Shown: positions 32,996 to 41,588 of the stretch, piece after piece
How positions within the stretch are numbered: position 1 is the stretch's first letter
Layout: the number at the start of each line of letters is the position of its first letter
DNA from: Mesorhizobium sp. B2-7-1
Lineage (GTDB): Bacteria; Pseudomonadota; Alphaproteobacteria; Rhizobiales; Rhizobiaceae
Assembly (NCBI RefSeq): GCF_006440735.1
Contig: NZ_VFUA01000049.1
Span: 1 to 45,224, forward strand
Direction: 5' to 3'
DNA: 45,224 nt
The notes under the pieces: generated by a model
What the model was told of the DNA's origin: nothing
The model's input: the letters and a program-made list of their open reading frames with translations, nothing else
The model's database searches: none
Made by a program: the position numbers and the translations under genes

Positions 32996-34228
32996 ATGAG
33001 CCTTGCGAAATGGACTGTCGGCCTGTTGGCCGGAATGAGCATGCTGGCTTTTGCAGCACCTGCCGATGCCGGCGAGGTGCGCGTCACCGTCGCCGAATAC
33101 AGCGCCAAGACCGGCCCCTATTTCGAGGAAGTGAAGAAGGAATTCGAGGCGGCCAATCCCGGCATCACGATCAAGTATGAAGTGGTGCCGTGGGATGTGC
33201 TCTTGCAGAAGCTCACCACCGACATCACCGCCGGCACCAATGCGGACCTGTCGATCATCGGCACGCGCTGGCTGATCGACTTCGTCCAGCAGGACGTCGC
33301 CGAGCCGCTCGACAGCTACATCAAGCCCGAGTTCAAGGACCGCTTCATCGACACCTTCCTGCAGCCCTCGATCATGGACGGCAAGACCTACGGCCTGCCG
33401 ATCGCAGCCTCGGCGCGCGCCATGTATTACAACAAGGAATTGTTCGAGAAAGCCGGCATCGCCAAGCCGCCGGCAACCTGGACCGAGCTGCAGGAAGACG
33501 CCCGCAAGATCAAGGCCATTGGCGCCTTCGGCTTCGGCCTGCAGGGCAAGGAGATCGAGACCGACGTCTATTACTACTATGCGATGTGGTCGCAGGGCAC
33601 CGAGATCCTCAACAAGGACGGCACCTCCGGCCTGAGCACGCCCGGCGCGCTCGAAGCCGCCAAGCTCTACAAGTCGATGATCGACGAGGGCCTGACGGAA
33701 CCGGGCGTCACCTCCAACAACCGCGAGGACGTGCAGAACCTGTTCAAGCAGGGCAAGGTCGGCATGATGATCACCGCGCCCTTCCTGTCGAACCAGATCA
33801 AGGAAGAAGCGCCGAACCTGAAATACGGCGTCGCCGCCATCCCCGCCGGCCCGACCGGCGCGCGCGGCACCTATGGCGTCACCGATTCGATCATCATGTT
33901 CAAGAACTCCAAGAACAAGGACGAGGCCTGGAAGCTGCTCGACTTCCTGTTCACCAAGGAGCAGCGCGCCAAGTTCACGCAAGGCGAAGGCTTCCTGCCG
34001 GTGAACAAGGAAGAGGCGAAGATGGACTATTACGTCAACAACGCCGACCTCGCCGCCTTCACCGCGCTGCTGCCCGACGCCCGCTTCGCGCCGGTCATCC
34101 CGGGCTGGGAAGAGATCGCCCAGATCACCTCGGATGCCATGCAGAAGATCTATCTCGGCAGCGCCAAGCCGGAAGACGCCTTGAAGGACGCGGCAGCCAA
34201 GGCCGACGCCGTGCTGAAGAAGAAATAA
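32996..34228 (+). CDS. ABC transporter substrate-binding protein, family 1
   Basis: A 410-residue periplasmic sugar-type binding protein. The signal peptide covers about 1-25 (cleavage after ADA). VAEYSAKTGPYFEEVKKEFEAANPGITIKYEVVPWD, YGLPIAASARAMYYNKELFEKAG and the Gly/Asp-rich C-terminus fit the SBP_bac_1 family. ATG 32996 has GGGAGAG upstream. It is the first gene of the plus-strand operon, separated from the permeases by a strong hairpin, a normal way to make more receptor than channel. The ligand is unknown. Confidence 0.94.
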   Translation: MSLAKWTVGLLAGMSMLAFAAPADAGEVRVTVAEYSAKTGPYFEEVKKEFEAANPGITIKYEVVPWDVLLQKLTTDITAGTNADLSIIGTRWLIDFVQQDVAEPLDSYIKPEFKDRFIDTFLQPSIMDGKTYGLPIAASARAMYYNKELFEKAGIAKPPATWTELQEDARKIKAIGAFGFGLQGKEIETDVYYYYAMWSQGTEILNKDGTSGLSTPGALEAAKLYKSMIDEGLTEPGVTSNNREDVQNLFKQGKVGMMITAPFLSNQIKEEAPNLKYGVAAIPAGPTGARGTYGVTDSIIMFKNSKNKDEAWKLLDFLFTKEQRAKFTQGEGFLPVNKEEAKMDYYVNNADLAAFTALLPDARFAPVIPGWEEIAQITSDAMQKIYLGSAKPEDALKDAAAKADAVLKKK

Positions 34229-34248
34229 GGGCGTATCTCCCTGCGCCC

Positions 34249-34279
34249 GTGGCGCGCTCCACCCGTCGGAGCGCGCCAC
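34249..34279 (+). promoter_or_regulatory. 12-bp perfect hairpin after the binding-protein gene
   Basis: GTGGCGCGCTCC (34249-34260) and GGAGCGCGCCAC (34268-34279) pair without mismatch around a 7-base loop. No T-run follows, so it is more likely an mRNA-stabilising or attenuating hairpin than a full terminator. It would raise binding-protein levels relative to the permeases. Confidence 0.7.
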
Positions 34280-34418
34280 CCCTTTCCCGGTATCGGCAAT
34301 CCGGAAAGCGCATGGCGGTTTCGCGCCGGACAAGCCGCAGCCGGATTGAGCCAAGCCGGCAAATCGGCGAAAACTCGTCCGCAAGTCCTATCCACCGCAA
34401 CACGGTGCCATCCAGCCG

Positions 34419-35288
34419 ATGCAAAGCCGGATCCTGCCCTATCTGCTGACGCTGCCCAGCCTGCTCCTGGCGGCTGTGGTGATCTTCTGGCCGGTCTGGG
34501 ACCTGGTGCAGATCTCGACGCATGATGTCAGCCGCTTCGGCCAGTTGCGCGGCTTCACCGGCTTCGCCAATTTCACCGAGTTGTTCGCCGACCCGGATTT
34601 CGTCGCGGCACTCTGGCGCACCGGGCTGTGGACCGTGCTGGTCGTCGGCGGCGCGTTGCTCCTGTCGATCCCGGTGGCAATGATCCTCAACATGGATTTT
34701 TATGGCCGTGGCCTCGCCCGCGTCATCATCATGCTGCCCTGGGCGGTGTCGCTGACCATGACCGCGGTGGTCTGGCGCTGGGCGCTCAACGGCGAAAGCG
34801 GCATGCTGAATTCGGCGCTGATGAAGCTTGGCCTGATCAGCCAGAACATCCAGTGGCTGGCCAGCGCCGAGACCGCCTTCCCGATGCAGGTGCTGATCGG
34901 CATATTGGTGACGGTGCCCTTCACCACCACGATCTTCCTCGGCGGCCTCTCCTCGATCCCCGACGATCTCTATGAGGCGGCCGCGCTCGAGGGCGCGACG
35001 CCCATGCAGCAGTTCCGCGAGATCACCTTTCCGCTCCTGAAACCCTTCATCAACATCGCGATCGTGCTCAACACCATCTACGTCTTCAACTCCTTCCCGA
35101 TCATCTGGGTGATGACGCAGGGCGGGCCGGCGAACTCGACCGACATTCTGGTGACGCATCTCTACAAGCTCGCCTTCCGCATCGGCAAACTGGGCGAGGC
35201 ATCCGCCGTGTCGCTGGTGATGTTCGCGATCCTGCTCGTCTTCACCATGATCTATGTGCGCCTCGCCATGCGGGAGCAGCGCGCATGA
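34419..35288 (+). CDS. sugar-type ABC transporter permease, MalF/UgpA type
   Basis: A 289-residue inner-membrane permease with six hydrophobic segments (YLLTLPSLLLAAVVIFWPVW first) and the EAA loop LYEAAALEGATPMQQFREITFPLLKP. It follows the binding-protein gene after 190 bases that contain the hairpin. It overlaps the second permease by ATGA. The upstream Shine-Dalgarno is weak, so its translation may be modest. Confidence 0.92.
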   Translation: MQSRILPYLLTLPSLLLAAVVIFWPVWDLVQISTHDVSRFGQLRGFTGFANFTELFADPDFVAALWRTGLWTVLVVGGALLLSIPVAMILNMDFYGRGLARVIIMLPWAVSLTMTAVVWRWALNGESGMLNSALMKLGLISQNIQWLASAETAFPMQVLIGILVTVPFTTTIFLGGLSSIPDDLYEAAALEGATPMQQFREITFPLLKPFINIAIVLNTIYVFNSFPIIWVMTQGGPANSTDILVTHLYKLAFRIGKLGEASAVSLVMFAILLVFTMIYVRLAMREQRA

Positions 35289-36109
35289 ACAGCAAGCTCA
35301 AACGCACCGTCATCGCCTGGCTGCTGCTGGCCCCGTTGATCGTGGTGACGATCTTCCCCTTCGCCGTCATGTTCCTCACCGCCGTCAAGCCGCGCACCGA
35401 GGTGCTGACGCCGACCTGGTGGCCGAGCGAATTCCGCTGGTCGAATTTTTCGGACATGTGGGTGGCGACCGGTTTTGGCCGGGCGCTGCTCAACTCGCTC
35501 TATGTTTCGGCGCTGGCGACGATCGGCGCGATCCTGATCTCGGTGCCGGCGGCCTACGCCATGTCGCGCTTCCGTTTTGCGGGCTATGGCGCGTTCCGCC
35601 AGTTCCTTTTGATCTCGCAGATGATCTCGCCGATCGTGCTGGTGCTCGGCCTGTTCAGGCTGATGGCCGCCTGGGGGCTGGTCGAGAGCACCACCGCGCT
35701 CGGTTTCATCTACATGGCCTTCAACGTCGCCTTCACGGTGTGGATGCTGCAGAGCTATTTCGACACCATCCCGCGCGACCTCGAGGAGGCGGCCTGGATG
35801 GAAGGCGCCGGCCGTTGGCTGACTTTGCGCAAAGTCTTCCTGCCGCTCTGCCTGCCGGCGATCGCGGTGACGGCGATCTTCACCTTCATCAATGCCTGGA
35901 ACGAATTCGTCGTCGCGCTCACCATGCTGCGCAGCCAGGAAAGCTACACACTGCCGATCCAGGTTTTCTCGCTGGTCGCCGGCCGCTATACGATCGAATG
36001 GCACCATGTCATGGCAGCCACGCTGCTGGCGACCCTGCCGGTCGCGATCCTCTTCATCTGGCTGCAGCGCTATCTGGTGCGCGGACTGGCGCTCGGAGCC
36101 GTTAAATAA
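35285..36109 (+). CDS. sugar-type ABC transporter permease, MalG/UgpE type
   Basis: A 274-residue partner permease with six membrane segments. The EAA loop reads LEEAAWMEGAGRWLTLRKVFLPLCLP, and AAYAMSRFRFAGYG plus INAWNEFVVALTML are typical of the MalG branch. The ATGA overlap fixes the start. With the previous permease and the UgpC-like ATPase it makes a complete importer. Confidence 0.93.
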   Translation: MNSKLKRTVIAWLLLAPLIVVTIFPFAVMFLTAVKPRTEVLTPTWWPSEFRWSNFSDMWVATGFGRALLNSLYVSALATIGAILISVPAAYAMSRFRFAGYGAFRQFLLISQMISPIVLVLGLFRLMAAWGLVESTTALGFIYMAFNVAFTVWMLQSYFDTIPRDLEEAAWMEGAGRWLTLRKVFLPLCLPAIAVTAIFTFINAWNEFVVALTMLRSQESYTLPIQVFSLVAGRYTIEWHHVMAATLLATLPVAILFIWLQRYLVRGLALGAVK

Positions 36110-36116
36110 CAATCCC

Positions 36117-36173
36117 AGCAATTTCCAGGAAAAGTGTGCAGCGGTTTTCCGTCCCGAATTGCGAAAACAAAGA
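36117..36173. repeat. extragenic palindromic repeat
   Basis: AATTTCCAGGAAAAGTG and CGTCCCGAATTGCG border an imperfect inverted repeat of the family also seen at 14569 and 43252. It separates the permease from the M81 gene. Confidence 0.65.
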
Positions 36174-36190
36174 GTCCTTACGGAGCGTTC

Positions 36191-37666
36191 ATGCGCATCT
36201 TCACCGCCTCGCTGGCGACGGAAACCAACACCTTCTCGCCGGTGCCGACCGACCGGGCCTCGTTCGAGATGGCGTTTTATGCCGGCCCCGGAAAACATCC
36301 GGAGACGCCGACGCTTTGCTCCTCGCCGATCGTGGCGCTGCGCAGGCGTTCGGCAGACGAGAATCTGACCGTGATCGAGGGCACCGCCACCTGGGCCGAG
36401 CCCGGCGGCCTGGTGCAGCGGCAGACCTACGAGGCGCTGCGCGACGAGATCCTCGACCAGCTCGAGGCCGCCTTGCCGGTCGATGCGGTGATCCTGGGAT
36501 TGCACGGCGCCATGGTGGCGCAAGGCTATGACGATTGCGAAGGGGATCTGCTGGAGCGCGTCCGCGCCATCGTCGGCCCCAAGGTCGTGATCGCCTCGGA
36601 ATTCGATCCGCACAGCCACCTGACACCGAAGCGGGTCGCGGCCTGCGATGTCATGGCCTATTTCCTCGAATTCCCGCACACCGATTTCTACGAGCGCGGC
36701 GAGCATGTCGTCGAGCTTGGCCTTGCCGCGGCGCGCGGCGAGATCAAGCCAGTGATCTCGACCTTCGACTGCCGCATGATCCAGGTGCTGCCGACCAGCC
36801 GCGAGCCGATGCGCTCCTTCGTCGACAGGATCAAGGCGCTGCACGGCAAGGACGGCGTGCTGTCGGTCTCGGTCATCCACGGTTTCATGGCCGCCGACGT
36901 GCCGGAAATGGGCACCCGCATCCTGGTCGTCACCGACAACGACAAGGCGAAAGGCGATGCGCTGGCGGAAAAGCTCGGGCGCGAGCTTTACGCCATGCGC
37001 GAGAAGACGGCGATGACGATGCTGTCGGCCTCCGCCGGCATCGATCAAGCGCTTGCCGTGCGGGCGACGCGCAAGGAGAAGCCGGTGGTCATCGCCGACA
37101 TATGGGACAATCCCGGCGGCGGCGTGCCGGGCGACGGCACGATCGTGCTGCGCGAACTGCTCGAGCGCGGCGTGAACAAGGTCGGCGTGGCCACGATCTG
37201 GGACCCGATCGCCGTGACCTTCTGCCATGCGGCCGGCGAGGGCGCGGTCATCGACCTGCGCTTCGGTGGCAAGGCCGGCCCTCAGGCCGGCGAGCCGATC
37301 GATGCGCGTGTCACGGTGCTGAAGGCAGTCAGCGAAGGTTGGCAGAGTTTCGGGCCGAGCCGGGTGACATTGGGACCGTCAGCGGTGGTGCGCATCGAAG
37401 GCACCGAGGTCGACGTCATCTTGAACACGAACCGCACCCAGACCTTCGAGCCGGATGTCTTCTCCAACATCGGCATCGATCCGCTGTCGAAAGATGTCCT
37501 CCTGATCAAGTCGACCAACCATTTCTACGCCGGCTTCGCGCCGATCGCGGCGGAAATCATCTATGTCGCGGCGCCGAGTTCCTATCCGAGCAATCCGGCG
37601 AAGACGAATTATCGGAAGCTGACGCGGCCGATATGGCCACGGGTGGCTGATCCGTGGCGCGGGTAA
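36191..37666 (+). CDS. M81 family metallopeptidase (MlrC-like)
   Basis: A 491-residue protein of the MlrC family, named for the last hydrolase of microcystin breakdown. The N-terminal DUF1485-type domain begins RIFTASLATETNTFSPVPT and has LGLHGAMVAQGYDDCEGDLL, SEFDPHSHLTPKRV and FPHTDFYERGE, where Asp and His residues could bind zinc. The C-terminal MlrC domain (about 300-490) has ADIWDNPGGGVPGDGT and STNHFYAGFAPIA. ATG 36191 follows GGAG. In rhizobia such genes often sit beside ABC importers, so it probably hydrolyses an amide or lactam in the imported compound, not microcystin. Confidence 0.88.
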   Translation: MRIFTASLATETNTFSPVPTDRASFEMAFYAGPGKHPETPTLCSSPIVALRRRSADENLTVIEGTATWAEPGGLVQRQTYEALRDEILDQLEAALPVDAVILGLHGAMVAQGYDDCEGDLLERVRAIVGPKVVIASEFDPHSHLTPKRVAACDVMAYFLEFPHTDFYERGEHVVELGLAAARGEIKPVISTFDCRMIQVLPTSREPMRSFVDRIKALHGKDGVLSVSVIHGFMAADVPEMGTRILVVTDNDKAKGDALAEKLGRELYAMREKTAMTMLSASAGIDQALAVRATRKEKPVVIADIWDNPGGGVPGDGTIVLRELLERGVNKVGVATIWDPIAVTFCHAAGEGAVIDLRFGGKAGPQAGEPIDARVTVLKAVSEGWQSFGPSRVTLGPSAVVRIEGTEVDVILNTNRTQTFEPDVFSNIGIDPLSKDVLLIKSTNHFYAGFAPIAAEIIYVAAPSSYPSNPAKTNYRKLTRPIWPRVADPWRG

Positions 37667-37668
37667 TC

Positions 37669-37830
37669 TCCCCCCTTGAGGGGGAGATGTCGCCGAAGGC
37701 GACAGAGGGGGTCGCCTCAACTGCCGCGACGCCCCCCGCGGCGGCAAGGAAGGAGGCCGGCGCTCCACACGCGAGAACCCCTCTGGCCGCTTTGCGGCCA
37801 TCTCCCCCTCGAGGGGGGAGATTTGCCGGC
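37669..37830. repeat. palindromic extragenic element between convergent genes
   Basis: AATCTCCCCCCTTGAGGGGGAGAT at the left is matched by ATCTCCCCCTCGAGGGGGGAGATT at the right, each itself palindromic, around GAAGGCGACAGAGGGGG and ACCCCTCTGGCCGCTTTGCGG. It resembles the ends of the MITE-like elements but has a different core. Confidence 0.7.
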
Positions 37831-37831
37831 G

Positions 37832-39880
37832 CTACACCAGCCCGCGCTTCACCATCATCGCTTCCGGCGAAGGCATCTTGCCGCGGAACGCCGTGTAAAG
37901 CTCCTCCGGATCCTTCGAGCCGCCGGCGGCATAGATGTTCTTCCTCAGCCGTTCGGCCAGCTCCGGATTGAAGGCATCGCCCGTCTCCTCGAAAGCGGCG
38001 AAAGCATCGGCGTCGAGCACTTCCGACCACATGTAGGAATAATAGCCGGCTGAGTATCCGTCGCCGGCGAAGACGTGGCCGAAATGCGGGGTGCGGTGGC
38101 GCATCGCGATCGTGTCCGGCATATGCAGCTTCTCGAGCGTTTCGGCCTCGTAGCGAAGCGGCTCGGCAGGGGCGTCCGGCCGCGCATGATAGGCCATGTC
38201 GATCAGCGCCGAGGCGGTGAACTCGACGGTCGCGAAGCCGGCGCCGAAGGTGCGGGCGGCGAGCATCTTGTCGAGCAGCGCCTTCGGCATCGGCTTGCCG
38301 GTCTTGACGTGCAGCGCATGCTTTTCCAGCACCGCCGGCACCGTCAGCCAATGCTCGTAGAGCTGCGAGGGCAGCTCGACAAAGTCGCGGCTGACCGACG
38401 TGCCGGAAACCGACGGCCAGGTGACGTCGGTCAGCATGCCGTGCAGCGCGTGGCCGAACTCGTGGAACAGCGTCTTTGCCTCGTCGACCGACAGCAGCGC
38501 TGCCTCGCCGGCCGGCGGCTTGGCGAAGTTCATGATGTTGTAGATGACCGGCTTGGCGCCCGGCCCGAGCTTGTAGCCGGATTTAAGCGCGCTCATCCAG
38601 GCGCCTGAGCGTTTTGAGGGCCGCGCGAAATAGTCGGCCAGGAACAGGCCGCGCTCGCTGCCGTCGGCATTTTTCACCACGAAGACACGCGCATCGGGAT
38701 GCCAGGCGGCGATGCCCTTCTTTTCCTCGAAGGTGATGCCGAACAGTTTCGTCGCCACATCGAAGCAGGCCTCGATGACGCGTTCGAGCTGCAGATATGG
38801 CTTCAGTTCCGCCTCGTCGAAGGCGAATTTCTCGGCGCGCAGCTTCTCCTGGTAGAAGCGCCAGTCCCAGGCGGCGAACTTCTCGTTGCTGCCGGCCTCG
38901 GCGGCCAGCCGCTCCAGCTCCTTCTGGTCGGCAGCCGCCTTCTCAAGCGCCTTTTCCCAGACCGGATCGAGCAGGTCGTGCACGGCCTTCGGGGTCTTGG
39001 CCATCGTGTCGTCGAGCTTCAGCGCCGCGAAAGAGTCGTAGCCCAGAAGTTTTGCCTTCTCGGCGCGCAGCTTCAGCATGTCCCGAACCACGTCGGTATT
39101 GTCGGTGGTTCCGCCATTCTGGCCGCGCATCGTGAAGGCGTGGAAGGCGATCTCACGCAGGTCACGGCGCTCGGAAAAAGTCGAGAACGGCTCGTAGATC
39201 GAGCGCGACAGCGTCACCGCATAGCGGCCCTTCTGGCCGCGCATCTCGGCCGCTTCGGCCATGGCGCTCTTCAGGAAATCGGGCAGGCCGGCAAGATCGG
39301 CCTCGTCGAGGAACAGCGCCCAGTCGCGCTCGTCGGCCAGCACGTTCTGGCCGAATTTGGTACCGAGCGAGGAGAGTTCCTCATTGATCGCCGCGAGCCG
39401 CTTCTTGCCGTCCGCGTCCAGTTTCGCACCCGACCGCACAAAGCCCTTCCAGGTCTTCTCCAGCACGCGCAGCGTCTCGGCATCGAGCTTCAGGCTGTCG
39501 CGCCGCTGGTAGAGGTCGTCGATGCGGGCAAACAGCTTCTCGTTCATCGAGATCGCCGAGAAATGCCGTGACATCTTCGGCGAAACCTCGCGCTCCATCG
39601 CCTGGATCGCGTCGTTGGTGTGGGCGCCGGCGCGGCACCAGAAGATCGACGAGACATGGTCGAGCGGCTCGCCCGCCAACTCCAGCGCTGCCAGCGTGTT
39701 GGGAACCGTCGGTGCCTCGCTGTTGCCGGCGATGGCGTCGATCTCGGCCTGGTGCGCCGCAAGCGCCGCGTCGAAGACCGGACCGAAATCATCGTCGCCG
39801 ATGCGCGAGAAATCCGGCAGGCCGAGCGGCCCCTGCCAAACGGTCAGCGGATGGGCGGCGAGGTCGACGGTTTTTGACAT
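37832..39880 (-). CDS. M3 family oligopeptidase (Dcp/OpdA type)
   Basis: A 682-residue zinc metallopeptidase. The active-site motif His473-Glu-Phe-Gly-His477 (LFHEFGHALHG) is present with a downstream Glu-containing helix (VELPSQLYEHW). No signal peptide is visible, so it should be cytosolic and degrade small peptides. GYNIMNFAKP-like stretch VIYNIMNFAKP and the C-terminal YSAGYYSYMWSEVLDADAF are typical of the family. ATG 39880 is chosen; a TTG twelve bases upstream is possible. It converges with the M81 gene. Confidence 0.95.
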   Translation of the reverse strand: MSKTVDLAAHPLTVWQGPLGLPDFSRIGDDDFGPVFDAALAAHQAEIDAIAGNSEAPTVPNTLAALELAGEPLDHVSSIFWCRAGAHTNDAIQAMEREVSPKMSRHFSAISMNEKLFARIDDLYQRRDSLKLDAETLRVLEKTWKGFVRSGAKLDADGKKRLAAINEELSSLGTKFGQNVLADERDWALFLDEADLAGLPDFLKSAMAEAAEMRGQKGRYAVTLSRSIYEPFSTFSERRDLREIAFHAFTMRGQNGGTTDNTDVVRDMLKLRAEKAKLLGYDSFAALKLDDTMAKTPKAVHDLLDPVWEKALEKAAADQKELERLAAEAGSNEKFAAWDWRFYQEKLRAEKFAFDEAELKPYLQLERVIEACFDVATKLFGITFEEKKGIAAWHPDARVFVVKNADGSERGLFLADYFARPSKRSGAWMSALKSGYKLGPGAKPVIYNIMNFAKPPAGEAALLSVDEAKTLFHEFGHALHGMLTDVTWPSVSGTSVSRDFVELPSQLYEHWLTVPAVLEKHALHVKTGKPMPKALLDKMLAARTFGAGFATVEFTASALIDMAYHARPDAPAEPLRYEAETLEKLHMPDTIAMRHRTPHFGHVFAGDGYSAGYYSYMWSEVLDADAFAAFEETGDAFNPELAERLRKNIYAAGGSKDPEELYTAFRGKMPSPEAMMVKRGLV

Positions 39881-40322
39881 AGGCAGGTCCAATCGGGGAG
39901 TTCGGTGAATTGAGAGCGGGCGGGCTGTCCGGATGTAGGGCGATGCCGCGCATCGCGCAACTCAGGTCGCCCCGGGATTCGCCTTAGAGCATTCAAGGCA
40001 TAGGGCGGTTCGCCGTTTTCCGTGAAATGGTGAGCCGCGCTGGTTAATCGCAAACGCTGGAGATTGGCTGAAGCCTTCCGAACCTCGTCATCCTAGGGCG
40101 GAGCAGCCGCGAAGCGGCGTCGCGTAGACCCTGGGATCCATTCCGTTACATTGAAACGTCGCTAACGGTGCAGAACTCTGCTCCGCTGCAACCTACGGCC
40201 GAAGTCACGGAATGGATCCTCGGGTCTGCGCCGCGCCGCTTCGCTCCTTGCTCCGCCGGTGGATGACAAAGAGACGGGGGTTTCGGCCAACCGCCGACGC
40301 ATGCGACCTGCCATGCAAAACA
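39881..40322. other. 442-base intergenic region with a long near-palindrome
   Basis: No gene is visible. About 40087-40267 is a near-palindrome: TCATCC...GGCGGAGCAGC...GAAGCGGCG on the left mirrors CGCCGCTTCGCTCC...GCTCCGCC...GGATGA on the right, with a perfect 13-bp inner pair GGATCCATTCCGT (40134-40146) / ACGGAATGGATCC (40207-40219). It looks like another dispersed repeat; the rest may hold the promoter of the M3 peptidase. Confidence 0.6.
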
Positions 40323-40739
40323 CTAATAACCGCTGCAGTCCTGCGCCACCGCCGTCTGGGTGCTGGCGACGATGCGGTTGCCGGCAACGATGAAGGTCTC
40401 GCGCATCAGCGTGTCGTTGCTGGGAAAATCGTAGCAGGCGAGCACCGTGGTCTCACCCTTCTCGCTCTTTTCGACGCGATGACGGATCGCCGCGCCCGCG
40501 ACCGCGCCCTGCCATTCGTCGATCGAGGCGATGAAATCCTGCTTGCTCTGGACGACGCCGATGTCGTCGAGCTTCATGCGCACGTCATCGGAAAGCAGGT
40601 CGGACAATTCGGTGCGGTCGGCGACCAGCAGCGCCGAGTACCAGCGGTCGATGATGGCGCCGTCATCGGCGCTGGCACGGACGAGCGTGGACATGAGCAG
40701 CGCCGCCGCCAGAAGGAACCTCCACAAGCTCCGCTGCAT
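40323..40739 (-). CDS. secreted NTF2/SnoaL-like hypothetical protein
   Basis: A 138-residue protein with a signal peptide (about 1-24, cleavage after ASA). The mature part (DRWYSALLVADRTELSDLLSDDVRMKL...HRVEKSEKGETTVLACYDFPSND) has the look of a small cone-shaped NTF2/SnoaL-like domain. There is no obvious catalytic motif. ATG 40739 is preceded by GGAGG only four bases away. It starts ten bases after the carbonic-anhydrase stop, so the two are probably one operon. Confidence 0.75.
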   Translation of the reverse strand: MQRSLWRFLLAAALLMSTLVRASADDGAIIDRWYSALLVADRTELSDLLSDDVRMKLDDIGVVQSKQDFIASIDEWQGAVAGAAIRHRVEKSEKGETTVLACYDFPSNDTLMRETFIVAGNRIVASTQTAVAQDCSGY

Positions 40740-40749
40740 CACCCCTCCG

Positions 40750-41391
40750 TTAAAGCTCGGGCCGCTCGAAATCGCCGGTTTCCTTGTTCATCACCCAAAG
40801 CTCCCCGGTCGAAATGTCGAACCAGGCGCCGTGCAGCGCGAGCCTGCCCTTGCCCTCAAGGATCGAAACGCAGGGAAAGGTCCGCAGATTGGCGATGGAA
40901 TAGCGGACGGAAATACGCTCCAGCGCCGTCTGGCGCTCGGTTGCCGTCATCATCGTGCTGGCGGCCACGGTCTCGGCGGCCGGCGCGATCAGGCTCATCC
41001 ATTTGCCGATGAAGTCACCGGGCGACAGCGGCGCCGAGTTGGTGTCGAGCGCGGCGCGGATGCCGCCGCAGCGGCCGTGGCCCATCACCACGATGTTCTT
41101 CACCTTGAGGCTCTGCACGGCGAATTCCAGCGCGGCCGAGGTCGAGTGGAACTCGCCGTCCGGCTCATAGGGCGGCACCAGATTGCCGACATTGCGCAGC
41201 ACGAAAAGCTCGCCGGGGCCGGCATCGAAGATCGCTTCCGGGGCGGAGCGCGAATCGCAGCAGGCGACGATCATCGTCTCCGGCGCTTGACCCTCCCGCG
41301 CCAGCGAGCGGTAGCGTCCGCTTTCGGCGGGATAGCGGCCACTCATGAAGTTCCGATAGCCGTTCAGCAGATGTTCGGGGAGATGGGGCAT
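40750..41391 (-). CDS. beta-class carbonic anhydrase
   Basis: A 213-residue zinc enzyme that interconverts CO2 and bicarbonate in the cytoplasm. The zinc ligands are in place: Cys44 and the Asp46-Arg48 dyad in CCDSRSAPE, and His105 and Cys108 in GHGRCGG. RNVGNLVPPY is also conserved. No cyanase gene is beside it, so it is more likely a general bicarbonate supplier. It precedes the small secreted protein in the same direction. Confidence 0.95.
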   Translation of the reverse strand: MPHLPEHLLNGYRNFMSGRYPAESGRYRSLAREGQAPETMIVACCDSRSAPEAIFDAGPGELFVLRNVGNLVPPYEPDGEFHSTSAALEFAVQSLKVKNIVVMGHGRCGGIRAALDTNSAPLSPGDFIGKWMSLIAPAAETVAASTMMTATERQTALERISVRYSIANLRTFPCVSILEGKGRLALHGAWFDISTGELWVMNKETGDFERPEL

Positions 41392-41398
41392 GGGCGGC

Positions 41399-41453
41399 TA
41401 GAGCCTTTCCGGGGGTTGGAGGCGGCAGCTCGTTGCGATCGAAAAAGGCTCTA
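41399..41453. repeat. inverted repeat TAGAGCCTTT/AAAGGCTCTA
   Basis: Two perfect 10-base arms (41399-41408 and 41444-41453) flank 35 bases. It lies immediately upstream of the carbonic-anhydrase start and resembles the rhizobial extragenic repeats. Confidence 0.55.
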
Positions 41454-41517
41454 ACGGCAAAAGCCGGTCGCGGGCAATGCCGAATTGCTGATCACCCGGT
41501 CGCAATCGCGATGCGAC

Positions 41518-41565
41518 GAGCATGATGCCGAAAAGTGTGAAGCGGTTTCGGGCGACATCATGCTC
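41518..41565. repeat. RIME-like palindromic repeat (GAGCATGATG type)
   Basis: GAGCATGATG and CATCATGCTC are perfect 10-bp terminal inverted repeats around CCGAAAAGTGTGAAGCGGTTTCGG. I recognise this as a very common extragenic palindrome of rhizobial genomes. Confidence 0.8.
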
Positions 41566-41588
41566 TATCTCCTCGATGTAGAGCTTGA

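Noticed and set aside
37669..37830. Copy of the same MITE-like element as at 6128 and 44436
   Set aside because: Only the C/G-rich ends are alike; the core shows no similarity, so it was listed as a separate repeat type.
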